A stretch of DNA of 64,000 bases from UBA2365 sp964594045 (GTDB taxonomy: Bacteria; Bacteroidota; Bacteroidia; Chitinophagales; Saprospiraceae). Of the stretch, positions 54,445 through 63,982 are shown one piece after another. Position 1 is the first letter of the stretch, and each line of letters begins with the position of its first letter. Position numbers and translations under genes: made by a program. The notes beneath the pieces are model-generated. The model was given only the letters and a program-made list of their open reading frames with translations. It searched no databases and was not told where the DNA came from. Where the stretch lies: the NCBI GenBank assembly GCA_964594045.1, contig CAZQKR010000021.1, forward strand, positions 11,406 through 75,405, given 5' to 3'.

Positions 54445-54787
54445 TTTTATTAAATTTTTTCAAAACTGATATTCACCAAAATCTTTCAAATATCCCGGCA
54501 ACATCAGCATAACTAAACTAGTGATTTTATCTGGTATAATCCCCGGGATACCATATATCCCGGCTAAAAAAGGACAAATATATATTATAATTATCTTATA
54601 TATATTATTGAACCGCTGTTTTTATCACTGCAAAAGCCATAAAAACAGGACGAATTCATTTGCTTGTTCAGGAGCATGGTATTTTCAAATACCTGATGAA
54701 CACAGCGAATGAACTCATGCGCACTAAACAGGTGCATTCCGGGAATTATTATACGGATGGTCTGGATTAATAAATCATTAACACTGT
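54445..54787. other. 343-bp AT-rich intergenic region
   Basis: Between the thioredoxin-like gene start and the pyrB stop, both minus strand. It contains a run of TATAT-rich sequence at 54580-54615. No gene or clear terminator was found. Confidence 0.55.
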
Positions 54788-55723
54788 TTACTTTCTTCCG
54801 GAAGCCAGCAGATACAATACGGCCATACGCACAGCCACACCGTTTTCCACCTGCTCCAGGATGATAGAGTGTTCTGAATCAGCAACGTCACTGGTGACCT
54901 CGATCCCGCGGTTGATCGGACCCGGATGCATGATGAGGATGTCTTTTGAAAGTTTGTTCAATCTTTGGCGATTAACTCCAAAATACAAAGCGTATTCTCT
55001 TAGCGATGGGAAATACCGAATTTGCTGTCTTTCCAATTGAATCCTGAGTATATTCGCGACATCGCACCATTCAAGCGCTTTCTGAACATCGTGCTCGACC
55101 AGAACACCCAATTCATGGAAGTATTTGGGAATGAGCGTGGAAGGCCCGCAGACCATGACTTCCATTCCAAGTTTTTGCATGGCATACACATTGCTAAGTG
55201 CCACCCTGGAATGCATGATATCTCCGATGATCACCACTTTTTTACCTTTGATATCACCGTTAAAATGTTGATACATGGAAAAAGTGTCCAGTAAGGCTTG
55301 TGTGGGATGTTCATGAGTTCCGTCTCCTGCATTGACGATATTGGCATCCACATGTTTGGCAAGCAGATGGGGTGCGCCCGGAGAAGGGTGTCTCATAACG
55401 ATCATGTCCACCTTCATATAAAGGATGTTATTGACGGTATCGATGAGTGTTTCGCCCTTTTTGACAGAAGAGGAAGACGCTGAAAAATTGATCACATCGG
55501 CTGACAAACGTTTTTCTGCCAGTTCAAAGGAAAGTTTTGTCCTGGTTGAATCTTCAAAAAACAAGTTTGCGATAGTGATATCCCTGAGGGAAGGAACCTT
55601 TTTTATCGGCCGGTTGATGACCTGCTTGAACTCGTTTGCGGTTTCAAAAACGAGCAAAATATCTTCTTTGGTGAGTTCCTTGATTCCCGTCACGTGATTT
55701 ACTGTAAGTTGCGGTTTCCCCAT
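54788..55723 (-). CDS. pyrB: Aspartate carbamoyltransferase catalytic subunit PyrB
   Basis: A 311-residue enzyme making carbamoyl-aspartate from carbamoyl phosphate and aspartate, the committed step of pyrimidine synthesis. The carbamoyl phosphate site is FEDSTRTKLSFELAEKRL (Ser59, Thr60, Arg61, Thr62). Other signatures are MRHPSPGAPHLLAKH, AGDGTHEHPTQALLD, VVIIGDIMHSRVA and MHPGPINRGIE. It starts one base after the pyrR stop, so pyrR-pyrB are one transcript. No PyrI regulatory gene is here. Confidence 0.95.
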   Translation of the reverse strand: MGKPQLTVNHVTGIKELTKEDILLVFETANEFKQVINRPIKKVPSLRDITIANLFFEDSTRTKLSFELAEKRLSADVINFSASSSSVKKGETLIDTVNNILYMKVDMIVMRHPSPGAPHLLAKHVDANIVNAGDGTHEHPTQALLDTFSMYQHFNGDIKGKKVVIIGDIMHSRVALSNVYAMQKLGMEVMVCGPSTLIPKYFHELGVLVEHDVQKALEWCDVANILRIQLERQQIRYFPSLREYALYFGVNRQRLNKLSKDILIMHPGPINRGIEVTSDVADSEHSIILEQVENGVAVRMAVLYLLASGRK

Positions 55724-55724
55724 G

Positions 55725-56276
55725 TCATTTTTGTTTTGATGGAAATAAAATTACGCGATCAGCACCCTGATCATCCCAAACGACTTCAACATAAGCCTCG
55801 TCAAGCGAATCAACCATCAGGCCGATATAATTGGCTTTGATAGGCAGATGCCTGTTGAATCTCCTGTCGATCAGCACAAGCAATTCAACGCTGCGTGGCC
55901 TTCCGTAATGCTGAATGGCAGCGAGCGCAGCCTGAATCGTTCGGCCGGTGTACAACACATCATCTATCAGGATCACTTTTTTGTCCTCAACCAGGAAATC
56001 AATTTCTGTCCTGCTGGCCTCCAATGGTTTTTTCCTTATCCTGAAATCGTCCCTGTAAAAAGTGATATCCAATTTGCCAAAAGGTATCTGAGCCTGCTTT
56101 TTATGCCGTTTGATCTGATCATAGATCTTTTGGGCAAAAACAGCTCCGGTTTCCTGGATGCCGATGATACAGGTATCAGTAAAATCATTGTAATTCTCAA
56201 TAATCTGATAACTCAAACGTTCAATGGTCAGTTGAAAACGTTTTTTTTCAATAATAACTTTGGATTGCTTTGCCAT
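55725..56276 (-). CDS. pyrR: Pyrimidine operon regulator / uracil phosphoribosyltransferase PyrR
   Basis: A 183-residue PRTase-fold protein. The PRPP loop is VILIDDVLYTGRTIQAAL (about 111-128), and VELLVLIDRRFNRHLPIKANYIG near 135 is the PyrR-type segment (in part). PyrR in Gram-positives binds the pyr mRNA and also has UPRTase activity; whether it regulates in Bacteroidota is less clear. It is the first gene of the pyrR-pyrB unit. I saw no antiterminator/terminator pair in the short upstream region. Confidence 0.92.
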   Translation of the reverse strand: MAKQSKVIIEKKRFQLTIERLSYQIIENYNDFTDTCIIGIQETGAVFAQKIYDQIKRHKKQAQIPFGKLDITFYRDDFRIRKKPLEASRTEIDFLVEDKKVILIDDVLYTGRTIQAALAAIQHYGRPRSVELLVLIDRRFNRHLPIKANYIGLMVDSLDEAYVEVVWDDQGADRVILFPSKQK

Positions 56277-56455
56277 AATGCGACAAAATTAAAAATCATA
56301 TATGATTTTCTTCAATATTTTTAAAATTGTTTTAGCCAAATTAAACCAATTCAATTTCCGAAGGTCAAATCAATGTTTTTAAGCAATTAAATCCTGAAAC
56401 TCAGATTGATAAACCGAAAACAAAAAATTTTCTTTAACAAAAAAAAAATGCCATT

Positions 56456-57283
56456 ATGAAAAGCCGTTTTTTAGTTTTTTTGAGCGTGATTTTATTTTCC
56501 CTTTTGATTTTTTCATGCAATAAGGAAGAAGCGCTTGACCCACAGACCCTTGCCGAAGACATGACTGCAATGGAAGATATTGAAAATGAGATGGATGCGA
56601 TAGCAGATGCTGAAGCATTCAGCTTTGCTGAAGAGATACCTGTTGAAACCAGGAATGATTGTGTGGTGATCACCAGTGCCGAACCCCGGGGTGTTTTTCC
56701 CAATACGATCACCATAGATTTTGGAGATGGTTGTGAGGGAGATAACGGCAGGATCAGAAAAGGAAAGATCATCGTAAATATTTCTGATAATATGCATAAT
56801 CCGGGTGCAAGCAGAACCGTTACTTTTGAAAACTTCTTTATAGATGATGTTCAGATCACTGGAACAAGGACGCTCACCAACAGTGGTTTGAACAGTGATA
56901 ACAAACCTACATTGAGCGTGGAGATCACTGATTTTACATTGACTTTCCCTAATGGTGATCAGGCAGTAAAAAATGTCAGCAGGTCACATACTTTCCAGCA
57001 AGGCTTTCTGACACCTAACCGCCTGGATGACATCTGGACTATAACAGGGACGACCAACGGTGTAACCAGGGACGGAAAATCTTTCTCCACAGTGATCACA
57101 ACACCTCTGGTAAGAAAGGGTGCCTGCAGATGGATCGTTGAAGGAATTATGGAAATCACCACTGAAACAGCAACCATCAGCCTTGATTTCGGGGATGGTG
57201 CATGCAACGGTGCAGGAGTGATCACTTTACCTGATGGTACGACCAAAGAGATCAATCTTTACAGAAGATGGTGGAGACCTTAA
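56456..57283 (+). CDS. Exported lipoprotein of unknown function
   Basis: A 275-residue lipoprotein. The signal peptide ends in LLIFSC (lipidated Cys about 21). An acidic helical stretch (LAEDMTAMEDIENEMDAIAD, about 32-51) precedes a beta-rich C-terminal region of about 200 residues. The motif ITIDFGDGCEG recurs as ISLDFGDGACNG near the end, so the protein may have two related halves. I recognise no named domain. It stands alone, divergent from pyrR and convergent with glnS, and is followed by a bidirectional terminator. Confidence 0.75.
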   Translation: MKSRFLVFLSVILFSLLIFSCNKEEALDPQTLAEDMTAMEDIENEMDAIADAEAFSFAEEIPVETRNDCVVITSAEPRGVFPNTITIDFGDGCEGDNGRIRKGKIIVNISDNMHNPGASRTVTFENFFIDDVQITGTRTLTNSGLNSDNKPTLSVEITDFTLTFPNGDQAVKNVSRSHTFQQGFLTPNRLDDIWTITGTTNGVTRDGKSFSTVITTPLVRKGACRWIVEGIMEITTETATISLDFGDGACNGAGVITLPDGTTKEINLYRRWWRP

Positions 57284-57304
57284 TCTGAAGTGCCGGTTAA
57301 GATC

Positions 57305-57341
57305 ATAAAAAAAAGCGCCGGATCCGGCGCTTTTTTTTTGG
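57305..57341. terminator. Bidirectional intrinsic terminator between the lipoprotein gene and glnS
   Basis: A perfect palindrome at 57307-57340: GCGCCGGATCCGGCGC flanked by eight or nine A on the left and nine T on the right. It serves the plus-strand lipoprotein gene and the minus-strand glnS equally. Confidence 0.95.
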
Positions 57342-57350
57342 TTTTATTAT

Positions 57351-59027
57351 TCAATTCTTTCCCTTCTGTTTTTGCCAGGCATCCTTCAGCGTGACCGTTC
57401 TGTTGAAGACCAGTCTGTCCTGAGTGGAATCCGGATCAGGGCAGAAATATCCCATGCGCATAAACTGAAAATGATCATGAGTGGTTGCTTCCATCAGACT
57501 GGATTCAGCTTTTCCGTTGATCACTTTAAGGGATTCCGGATTAAGAAATTCCAGAAAATCCCTGTCTTTATGACCGTCAGGTGATTCATCCAGAAACAAA
57601 CGGTCATACAAACGGATTTCCATATCTACGGCCGACTGAACATCCACCCAGTGAATCGTAGCTTTGACATTGACGCTGCTGGTATCCTGTCCGCTTTTGC
57701 TGTCAGGATGGTAAATGCAATGGATTTCCTTCACTTCACCACTTACCGGATCCAGAACAAAGTTTTCACAGGTCACTTTATAGGCATCCTTCAACCGTAC
57801 GCTCAATCCGGGACCAAGTCTGTAGAAACCTTTTGGCGGCTCCACCATGAAGTCATCCCTTTCTATGTACAATGTATTGCTGAATGTAAGTTGCCTGCTG
57901 TCTGACCGCTCATCCTCAGGATTATTGACAGAATCAAGTAATTCTGTCTTACCTTGAGGATAATTGGTGATCACCATTTTGATCGGGTCCATGACGACCA
58001 TGACCCGTTTTGCGATTTTATTGAGATGTTCCCTGGCTGAAAATTCCAGCAACGATACATCAATTACGTTCTCCCTTCTGGCAACACCAATTCTGTCGGC
58101 AAAATTGCGGATGGATTCCGGTGTGTATCCACGGCGTCTCAGACCGGAAATGGTAGGCATTCTGGGATCGTCCCAACCGGAAACATACTTACCTTCAACC
58201 AGTTTGAGCAGTCTGCGCTTGCTCATGATGGTATAGCTCAGATTAAGCCGGGCAAATTCGATCTGCCTGGACGGGAATATCTCCAATTGCTGAATAAACC
58301 AATCATACAACGGTCTGTGCACCTCAAACTCCAGCGTACAGATGGAGTGTGTGATCTGTTCGATCGAATCTGATTGACCATGGGCAAAATCATACATCGG
58401 ATAGATGCACCATTTGTCACCTGTACGATGGTGATGCGCTTTCTTGATCCGGTACATCAGCGGATCGCGGAGATGCATATTGGGCGCTGCCATATCGATT
58501 TTGGCGCGAAGCACTTTTTCCCCATCGCCAAATTCACCGGCTCTCATGCGTTCGAATAATTCCAGGTTTTCCTCCACAGATCGGTTGCGGAATGGACTTT
58601 CTATCCCGGGTTCTGTCGGAGTGCCTTTCATGGCGGCGATTTCTTCAGCGCTCGAATCATCCACATAGGCGAGACCTTTTTTGATCAAGGCAACAGCAAA
58701 TTCGTACAATTGTCCAAAATAGTCTGAAGCATAAACAGCATCTCCGTTCCAGCTATAACCAAGCCATCTGACATCTTCGAGTATGGAATCGACATATTCC
58801 ACATCTTCTGTGGTCGGATTGGTATCGTCAAAACGGAGGTTGGTCTTTCCACCGTATTTCTGGGCGAGGCCAAAATTAAGTACGATGGATTTGGCGTGAC
58901 CTATATGCAGGTAGCCGTTTGGTTCCGGAGGAAACCGTGTGAGTATCCTGCCACCGTGTTTGTTTTCCGTCAAATCCTTTTCAACGATCTGTTCGATAAA
59001 ATTAAGGGTTTTCTTTTCTTCAGACAT
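57351..59027 (-). CDS. glnS: Glutaminyl-tRNA synthetase
   Basis: A class I synthetase of 558 residues, normal for bacterial GlnRS. The HIGH motif is in RFPPEPNGYLHIGHAKS (about 31-47), and the KMSKS-like motif is IMSKRRLLKL (about 267-276). GlnRS-specific sequence includes RFDDTNPTTEDVEY and VRWLGYSW. The C-terminal anticodon-binding beta-barrels (YIERDDFM, GFYRLGPGLSVRLKDAY) are complete. Presence of GlnRS suggests Gln-tRNA is made directly, not only via the amidotransferase. The argS start lies upstream on the same strand, but 88 bp separate the two coding regions. Confidence 0.96.
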   Translation of the reverse strand: MSEEKKTLNFIEQIVEKDLTENKHGGRILTRFPPEPNGYLHIGHAKSIVLNFGLAQKYGGKTNLRFDDTNPTTEDVEYVDSILEDVRWLGYSWNGDAVYASDYFGQLYEFAVALIKKGLAYVDDSSAEEIAAMKGTPTEPGIESPFRNRSVEENLELFERMRAGEFGDGEKVLRAKIDMAAPNMHLRDPLMYRIKKAHHHRTGDKWCIYPMYDFAHGQSDSIEQITHSICTLEFEVHRPLYDWFIQQLEIFPSRQIEFARLNLSYTIMSKRRLLKLVEGKYVSGWDDPRMPTISGLRRRGYTPESIRNFADRIGVARRENVIDVSLLEFSAREHLNKIAKRVMVVMDPIKMVITNYPQGKTELLDSVNNPEDERSDSRQLTFSNTLYIERDDFMVEPPKGFYRLGPGLSVRLKDAYKVTCENFVLDPVSGEVKEIHCIYHPDSKSGQDTSSVNVKATIHWVDVQSAVDMEIRLYDRLFLDESPDGHKDRDFLEFLNPESLKVINGKAESSLMEATTHDHFQFMRMGYFCPDPDSTQDRLVFNRTVTLKDAWQKQKGKN

Positions 59028-59115
59028 GATTTTTTGATTTATCCTGTAAAAGTAAAACTTGTTTAGATATCAAGTAATTGATATATGGATTAACTGAATT
59101 TAAAAATGTTCAAAT

Positions 59116-60960
59116 TTACATCTTTTCCACCATCTCTATGCCCAGCATGCGCATGCATTCCTCAAGGATTTCTGCAACTTTCCGAAGCAGATTTAATCGG
59201 AAATTCCTGATCCCGGTATCCGTTTCATCAATGATCCGGACTTCAGCATAGAATTTATGGAGGTTTTTGGCCAATTCATAAGCAAAATTGGCAATATGTG
59301 AAGGCTGATATTCTTTGGCAGCCTGTTCCACCACGCCCGGAAAAGCAATAATATTACCTATTAATTGCTTTTCGTATTCCGAAACAGCCGGATGTGCGGT
59401 CAGTTGATCATTTAGTTGAACATCACCGGCTTTTCTGAAAATGGACCTGATCCGTACAAATGCATTCTGGATATACGGACCCGTTTGACCCTGCATGTCC
59501 AGACTTTCTTCCGGGTTAAAGACCATGCGTTTTTGCGGATTGACCTTCAGAATAAAAAATTTCAGCGCAGACAGTGCAATTTTATTGATCTCTTCATCAG
59601 GAATGATGGTTGAGTCCTGTGTCTCCCCTATCCTTTCCAGTGCAGCATTTCTGGCAACTTTGAACACTTCATCCATCAGGTCATCGGCATCAACTACCGT
59701 TCCTTCACGGGATTTCATACGACCGGTTGGCAGATCCACCATTCCATACGACAGATGGAAAAGATCATCAGAATAAGGCCTTTTCATCCTTTTCATCACC
59801 TCAAAAAGCACCTTGAAATGATAATCCTGTTCATCACCCACAACATAAACCATTTTTGTCGCCTGGTGATCGTGGTATCTGATCTCGGCTGTTCCCATAT
59901 CCTGAGTGATGTACAATGCTGTACCGTCGCTTCGCAAAAGGATCTTTTTGTCCATTTTGACATCAGAAAGGTCCACCCAGACGCTGCCATCAGGTTCGCG
60001 GTGAAAAATCCCCTTCTGCAAACCTTCTTCAACAATATCCTTACCTTTCAGAAATGTTTCGGATTCATAGTAGATGTGGTCAAAATGAACACCAAGTCGC
60101 CGGTAAGTTACATCAAATCCTTCGTACACCCAATGATTCATTTTTTTCCATAAACCGATGGTTTCCGCTTCATTTTGCTCCCACTGCAGTAACATTTGTC
60201 TTGCTTCTCTGCCTAATTCACTGTAGCGGTTGAAATATTCATTTTTGTATTGTTTAAAAAAAGTACTTTCATCCAATCCATTCGCCGATTCCAGGTAAAC
60301 AGCTGAAGCTTCAGGAGTCAATTGCCAGTTCTGATACTCTTCCATGAGTTTTTTATCAAACGTCACGTAAAACTTCCCAACCAGATGATCGCCTTTTATT
60401 CCCGAAGATTCCGGTGTCATTCCTTCTCCGAATTTTTGCCAGGCCAGCATACTTTTGCATACGGCGATGCCACGGTCATTAATGATCTGGGTTTTGACCA
60501 CCTCATAACCCGCTTTTTCCAGAATGGCCGAAACAGACCATCCCAACAGGATATTACGGATATGGCCAAGGTGTAAAGGTTTATTGGTATTGGGTGAAGA
60601 AAACTCCACCATCACTTTTACGCCTATATTTTGCCCGTCGCCATATTGCTTGTCTTCCAGGATCTGTTGCAGGGCAAATCCCCAGAAGTCCGCTTCGAGG
60701 TTTAAATTGAGAAAACCACCAATGACATTGAAATCACTGATAAAACGATTTTGTGCTTTAAGAAATTCACCTGTCTCTCTGGCAATATCATCCGGTTTTT
60801 GCTTAAAAATCCTGGTCATGGGAAAAACAACGAGCGTGTAGTCACCCTCGTATTCCTTTTTTGTAACATCCCAGGTCAGGTCTGAATAATTGTACCTGTA
60901 TCCTGTTTTCTCTTCAACAAACCTGATGATGTCATCCCAAATTGGATAAAAAACCTTCAT
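59116..60960 (-). CDS. argS: Arginyl-tRNA synthetase
   Basis: A class I synthetase of 614 residues, slightly longer than the common 560-590. The HIGH region is EFSSPNTNKPLHLGHIRNIL (about 123-142). ArgRS has no standard KMSKS; the equivalent loop is TGRMKSREGTVVDADDL. The C-terminal DALR-type anticodon domain has DMQGQTGPYIQNAFVRI, YELAKNLHKFYAEVRI and NFRLNLLRKVAEIL. It is on the same strand as glnS, with 88 bp between. Confidence 0.96.
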   Translation of the reverse strand: MKVFYPIWDDIIRFVEEKTGYRYNYSDLTWDVTKKEYEGDYTLVVFPMTRIFKQKPDDIARETGEFLKAQNRFISDFNVIGGFLNLNLEADFWGFALQQILEDKQYGDGQNIGVKVMVEFSSPNTNKPLHLGHIRNILLGWSVSAILEKAGYEVVKTQIINDRGIAVCKSMLAWQKFGEGMTPESSGIKGDHLVGKFYVTFDKKLMEEYQNWQLTPEASAVYLESANGLDESTFFKQYKNEYFNRYSELGREARQMLLQWEQNEAETIGLWKKMNHWVYEGFDVTYRRLGVHFDHIYYESETFLKGKDIVEEGLQKGIFHREPDGSVWVDLSDVKMDKKILLRSDGTALYITQDMGTAEIRYHDHQATKMVYVVGDEQDYHFKVLFEVMKRMKRPYSDDLFHLSYGMVDLPTGRMKSREGTVVDADDLMDEVFKVARNAALERIGETQDSTIIPDEEINKIALSALKFFILKVNPQKRMVFNPEESLDMQGQTGPYIQNAFVRIRSIFRKAGDVQLNDQLTAHPAVSEYEKQLIGNIIAFPGVVEQAAKEYQPSHIANFAYELAKNLHKFYAEVRIIDETDTGIRNFRLNLLRKVAEILEECMRMLGIEMVEKM

Positions 60961-61134
60961 GAAGCATTATTTTTGCACAAAAAAAATGCAAAGGTATTTA
61001 AAACAAACTTATAATTGTCTGGTGTTTAACAAAAATTGAGTCGTCCTGCACAAAATACATGACAATCAAAATTGATGGCAATCACCAGAATAAACTGAAA
61101 AAATACATTTCAATTTATCCAAAACTAATATCAG

Positions 61135-62823
61135 ATGTACAAAAAATATTTACTGATCCTCTTTATCTTCCTGATTTTTACCAATATGAATGCACAAACG
61201 GCTGATCTGATCATATACAACGGGGATGTTCATACGATGGACATCAAAGCACCCTTTGCAACCGCCATTGCCATTAAAGGAGCAAATATACTGGCAGTTG
61301 GCAATGATGCTGATATTTTAGGGATGGCCAAAGAAAGTACCCAATTACTCGATGCCGGGAAAAAATTTGTCATGCCCGGATTCATTGAAGGTCACGGGCA
61401 TTTTTTCAGTTTTGGCGAAGCGACGAAAATGCTTCGCCTTGAGGATGTCAAAAGCTGGAATGACATCATTGACTCTGTAAAAACCCGTGTACGTAAGGTG
61501 AAACCGGGTGAATGGATCGTAGGAAGAGGCTGGCACCAGGAGAAATGGCAGGAAGCGCCTGAAAAGGTTTTCGCCGGATTTCCGTACCATGATGAGTTGA
61601 GCCGCATCTCACCGGATCATCCGGTGATGCTCAAACATGCTTCCGGCCACCTCATATTTGTGAATCAAAAAGCGATGGAGCTTTGTGGAATCAACCAAAA
61701 CACAAAGGATCCTGAAGGCGGATCGATATTCCGGGATGAAAAAAACAGGATCACCGGTGTTTTCAATGAAAACGCCATGGACCTGATCACACAGGTATTT
61801 GAGCAAGCCAAATCAACCGGTGAAAGCCAGGGAAATTACTGGTTGAGTTGTGTCGGGGAGGCACAAAATCAGTGTTTGAAAAACGGTGTGACCAGTTTTC
61901 ATGATGCTGCATCTACGGTTGAAGAAATGCTCAGGTATGAAAAGCTCGCTGAGAATGAAGCATTAAGTACGAGGTTGTGGGTTATGGCATATGATACCCC
62001 TGATAATTTAAGAACATATTTTGCGAAAGAAAAAGATCAAAAAACTAACCAATATTTCAGGGCTGGAGGTGTCAAAGCATTCATTGACGGGGCTTTGGGT
62101 TCTTACGGGGCATTGTTCACCGAACCCTATGCTGACAATCCTGCTGTATCGGGTCAATTGGTCACACCTGAAAGCACATTGGAGCAACTGGCAGACATTT
62201 GCCTGGATTTCGACCGGCAATTGTGCACGCACGCCATAGGAGACAAAGGCAACCGGATCGTTCTGGATGTGTATGCTTCCAGACTGGACGGAAAGGACCG
62301 GAGATGGCGAATAGAGCATGCTCAACATTTGACAAAGGAAGATATTCCGAGATTTGCCCGATTGGGAATTGTGGCAGCGATGCAACCGATCCATTGTACC
62401 AGTGATGCACCTTATGTAGAGAAAAGACTTGGAAAGGACAGAGCCGCTTCAGGCGCCTATATGTGGAGGACATTGCTCGACAGCGGAACAAAACTGAATT
62501 TTGGCACCGATACGCCTATTGAGGCGATCGATCCGATAAAAAATATTTTTGCCGCGGTCACACGCAAACCTTCGCCGGATGGAACGGCATTTTATCCAGG
62601 GCAAACAGTCAGCAGGCAGGAAGCGCTTTATCTTTACACAATGGGAAATGCCTACAGCGTTTTTGAGGAAGACATCAAAGGAAGTTTAAGTGCAGGTAAA
62701 CTGGCGGATATTGTCATAATTGACCAGGATCTGCTCGAATGCAGTGAAAAAGAATTGTTCAATGCGAAGGTTACACATACCATTTTGGGAGGCAATATAC
62801 TGTACCAGGCTCAAGAAGATTAA
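61135..62823 (+). CDS. Exported amidohydrolase (YtcJ-like)
   Basis: A 562-residue metal-dependent hydrolase of the amidohydrolase superfamily. A signal peptide (MYKKYLLILFIFLIFTNMNAQ) sends it to the periplasm. ADLIIYNGDVHTMD is the usual YtcJ opening. Metal and catalytic segments are PGFIEGHGHFFSFGEA, THAIGDKGNRIVLD, WRIEHAQHL and LNFGTDTPIEAIDP. Family members act on varied amides and lactams, so the substrate is unknown. A small unassigned gene follows 32 bp later and may be co-transcribed. Confidence 0.88.
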   Translation: MYKKYLLILFIFLIFTNMNAQTADLIIYNGDVHTMDIKAPFATAIAIKGANILAVGNDADILGMAKESTQLLDAGKKFVMPGFIEGHGHFFSFGEATKMLRLEDVKSWNDIIDSVKTRVRKVKPGEWIVGRGWHQEKWQEAPEKVFAGFPYHDELSRISPDHPVMLKHASGHLIFVNQKAMELCGINQNTKDPEGGSIFRDEKNRITGVFNENAMDLITQVFEQAKSTGESQGNYWLSCVGEAQNQCLKNGVTSFHDAASTVEEMLRYEKLAENEALSTRLWVMAYDTPDNLRTYFAKEKDQKTNQYFRAGGVKAFIDGALGSYGALFTEPYADNPAVSGQLVTPESTLEQLADICLDFDRQLCTHAIGDKGNRIVLDVYASRLDGKDRRWRIEHAQHLTKEDIPRFARLGIVAAMQPIHCTSDAPYVEKRLGKDRAASGAYMWRTLLDSGTKLNFGTDTPIEAIDPIKNIFAAVTRKPSPDGTAFYPGQTVSRQEALYLYTMGNAYSVFEEDIKGSLSAGKLADIVIIDQDLLECSEKELFNAKVTHTILGGNILYQAQED

Positions 62824-62855
62824 AAGGTTTTGGCAGATTCAGTCGGAGACCGGTC

Positions 62856-63170
62856 ATGAAATACGATTATACAGGAACTTTAAAAATTCTGGTGGATAAA
62901 GCCTTGAATGGTGATCCTGAAGACGTAGATGATATTATGTCTGAACTTAGCTATGAAGCAGACCTGGTTTTGACCCGCAAAATTGACTTTGCCCTTAGCC
63001 TGGTAGCAACAGAACAGGGCATTGAAAGGATCAGATATTACCTTTTTAACGGAACATTGATCCAATGGAATTATGCCTGCCTGTTCCTCAACCGTATCGA
63101 TGAATGGGAACCTGTAAAAGAAGCATTCAAACAAGGATTGATTGATGAAATCCAGGCGTATGCCAGGTGA
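62856..63170 (+). CDS. Small hypothetical protein
   Basis: A 104-residue acidic protein without signal peptide or membrane helix. It is predicted mainly alpha-helical from its pattern (TLKILVDKALNGDPEDVDDI, ALSLVATEQGIERIRYYLF, WEPVKEAFKQGLIDEIQAYAR). I do not recognise the family. The good reading frame, the ATG 32 bp behind the amidohydrolase stop and the absence of an overlapping alternative support it as a real gene. Cytoplasmic; role unknown. Confidence 0.65.
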   Translation: MKYDYTGTLKILVDKALNGDPEDVDDIMSELSYEADLVLTRKIDFALSLVATEQGIERIRYYLFNGTLIQWNYACLFLNRIDEWEPVKEAFKQGLIDEIQAYAR

Positions 63171-63331
63171 TCCAGATACGCTTACAGGTTCTTGTCCATT
63201 AAAAGAAAATCCGTCGTTTAAGCGACACTTTGTTGAGAAATAAAAAGAATATTTTTTAATATATGATCCTAAACATATATTTGTTTGATCAGGTGTTAAA
63301 TATCAAACTATTAATTTAATATAACCGCAAC

Positions 63332-63982
63332 ATGAATGATCAAATAAAATATGGTATTTTTCTGATTGTATTACTTGCCTCCTGCAGCCCGAAATATTAC
63401 AGCCCCAACACACAAAATGTTCCATTGATCACTCAAAAAGCTGAGACGAATCTGACGCTGGCAGGCAACAGCAACCAGATTGAGTTTCAGGGTGCTTATG
63501 GTGTGTCAGATGCTGTTTCAGTCATGCTGAACGGAGGCTTATTCATTCCGGCAGAGCTGGATAACGGAAATGGTGGTTCAGGTAGATTTATAGAACTGGG
63601 TGGCGGCTATTTCAGGAAAATTCAGGACCATTGGGCATTTGAAAGTTATGCGCTATTGGGATACGGTGGTTTTGAAAATCATTTACCTTCCACTATTGTA
63701 GCCAATCCAATGACAACAGGTGATATTGCAGGTAATGTATTCAGGATCGGGATCCAACCGGCTTTTGGATATAAATCAAAGTATTTTGATGCAGCATTTT
63801 CTTCCAGAATAGTCAATTTATCCTATAAAAACATCAATGGAGATCTGATTTTTGAACAGGTGGCCCAGGCAGCATATCTTCAAGAACATGCGAATTACTG
63901 GCTATTTGAACCTGCATTTACCCTCAGGGCAGGTTTTGAAAAATTTAAGGTTGAGTCCACTCCGAAAACGGAGTTTATTTAA
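63332..63982 (+). CDS. Lipoprotein with outer-membrane barrel-like sequence
   Basis: A 216-residue lipoprotein. The signal peptide ends in VLLASC (lipidated Cys about 18) and is followed by a Tyr/Ser/Asn-rich spacer (SPKYYSPNTQNVPLI). The remainder (FQGAYGVSDAVSVMLNGGLFI, FIELGGGYFRKI, WAFESYALLGYGGFENH, FRIGIQPAFGYKSKYFDAAF) has the alternating pattern of a small beta-barrel. A barrel preceded by a lipobox recurs in Bacteroidota envelope proteins, but I do not recognise a named family. The TATATTTG element at 63276-63283 may be part of its promoter, though no TTG is at the right place. It ends 18 bp before the window edge. Confidence 0.75.
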   Translation: MNDQIKYGIFLIVLLASCSPKYYSPNTQNVPLITQKAETNLTLAGNSNQIEFQGAYGVSDAVSVMLNGGLFIPAELDNGNGGSGRFIELGGGYFRKIQDHWAFESYALLGYGGFENHLPSTIVANPMTTGDIAGNVFRIGIQPAFGYKSKYFDAAFSSRIVNLSYKNINGDLIFEQVAQAAYLQEHANYWLFEPAFTLRAGFEKFKVESTPKTEFI

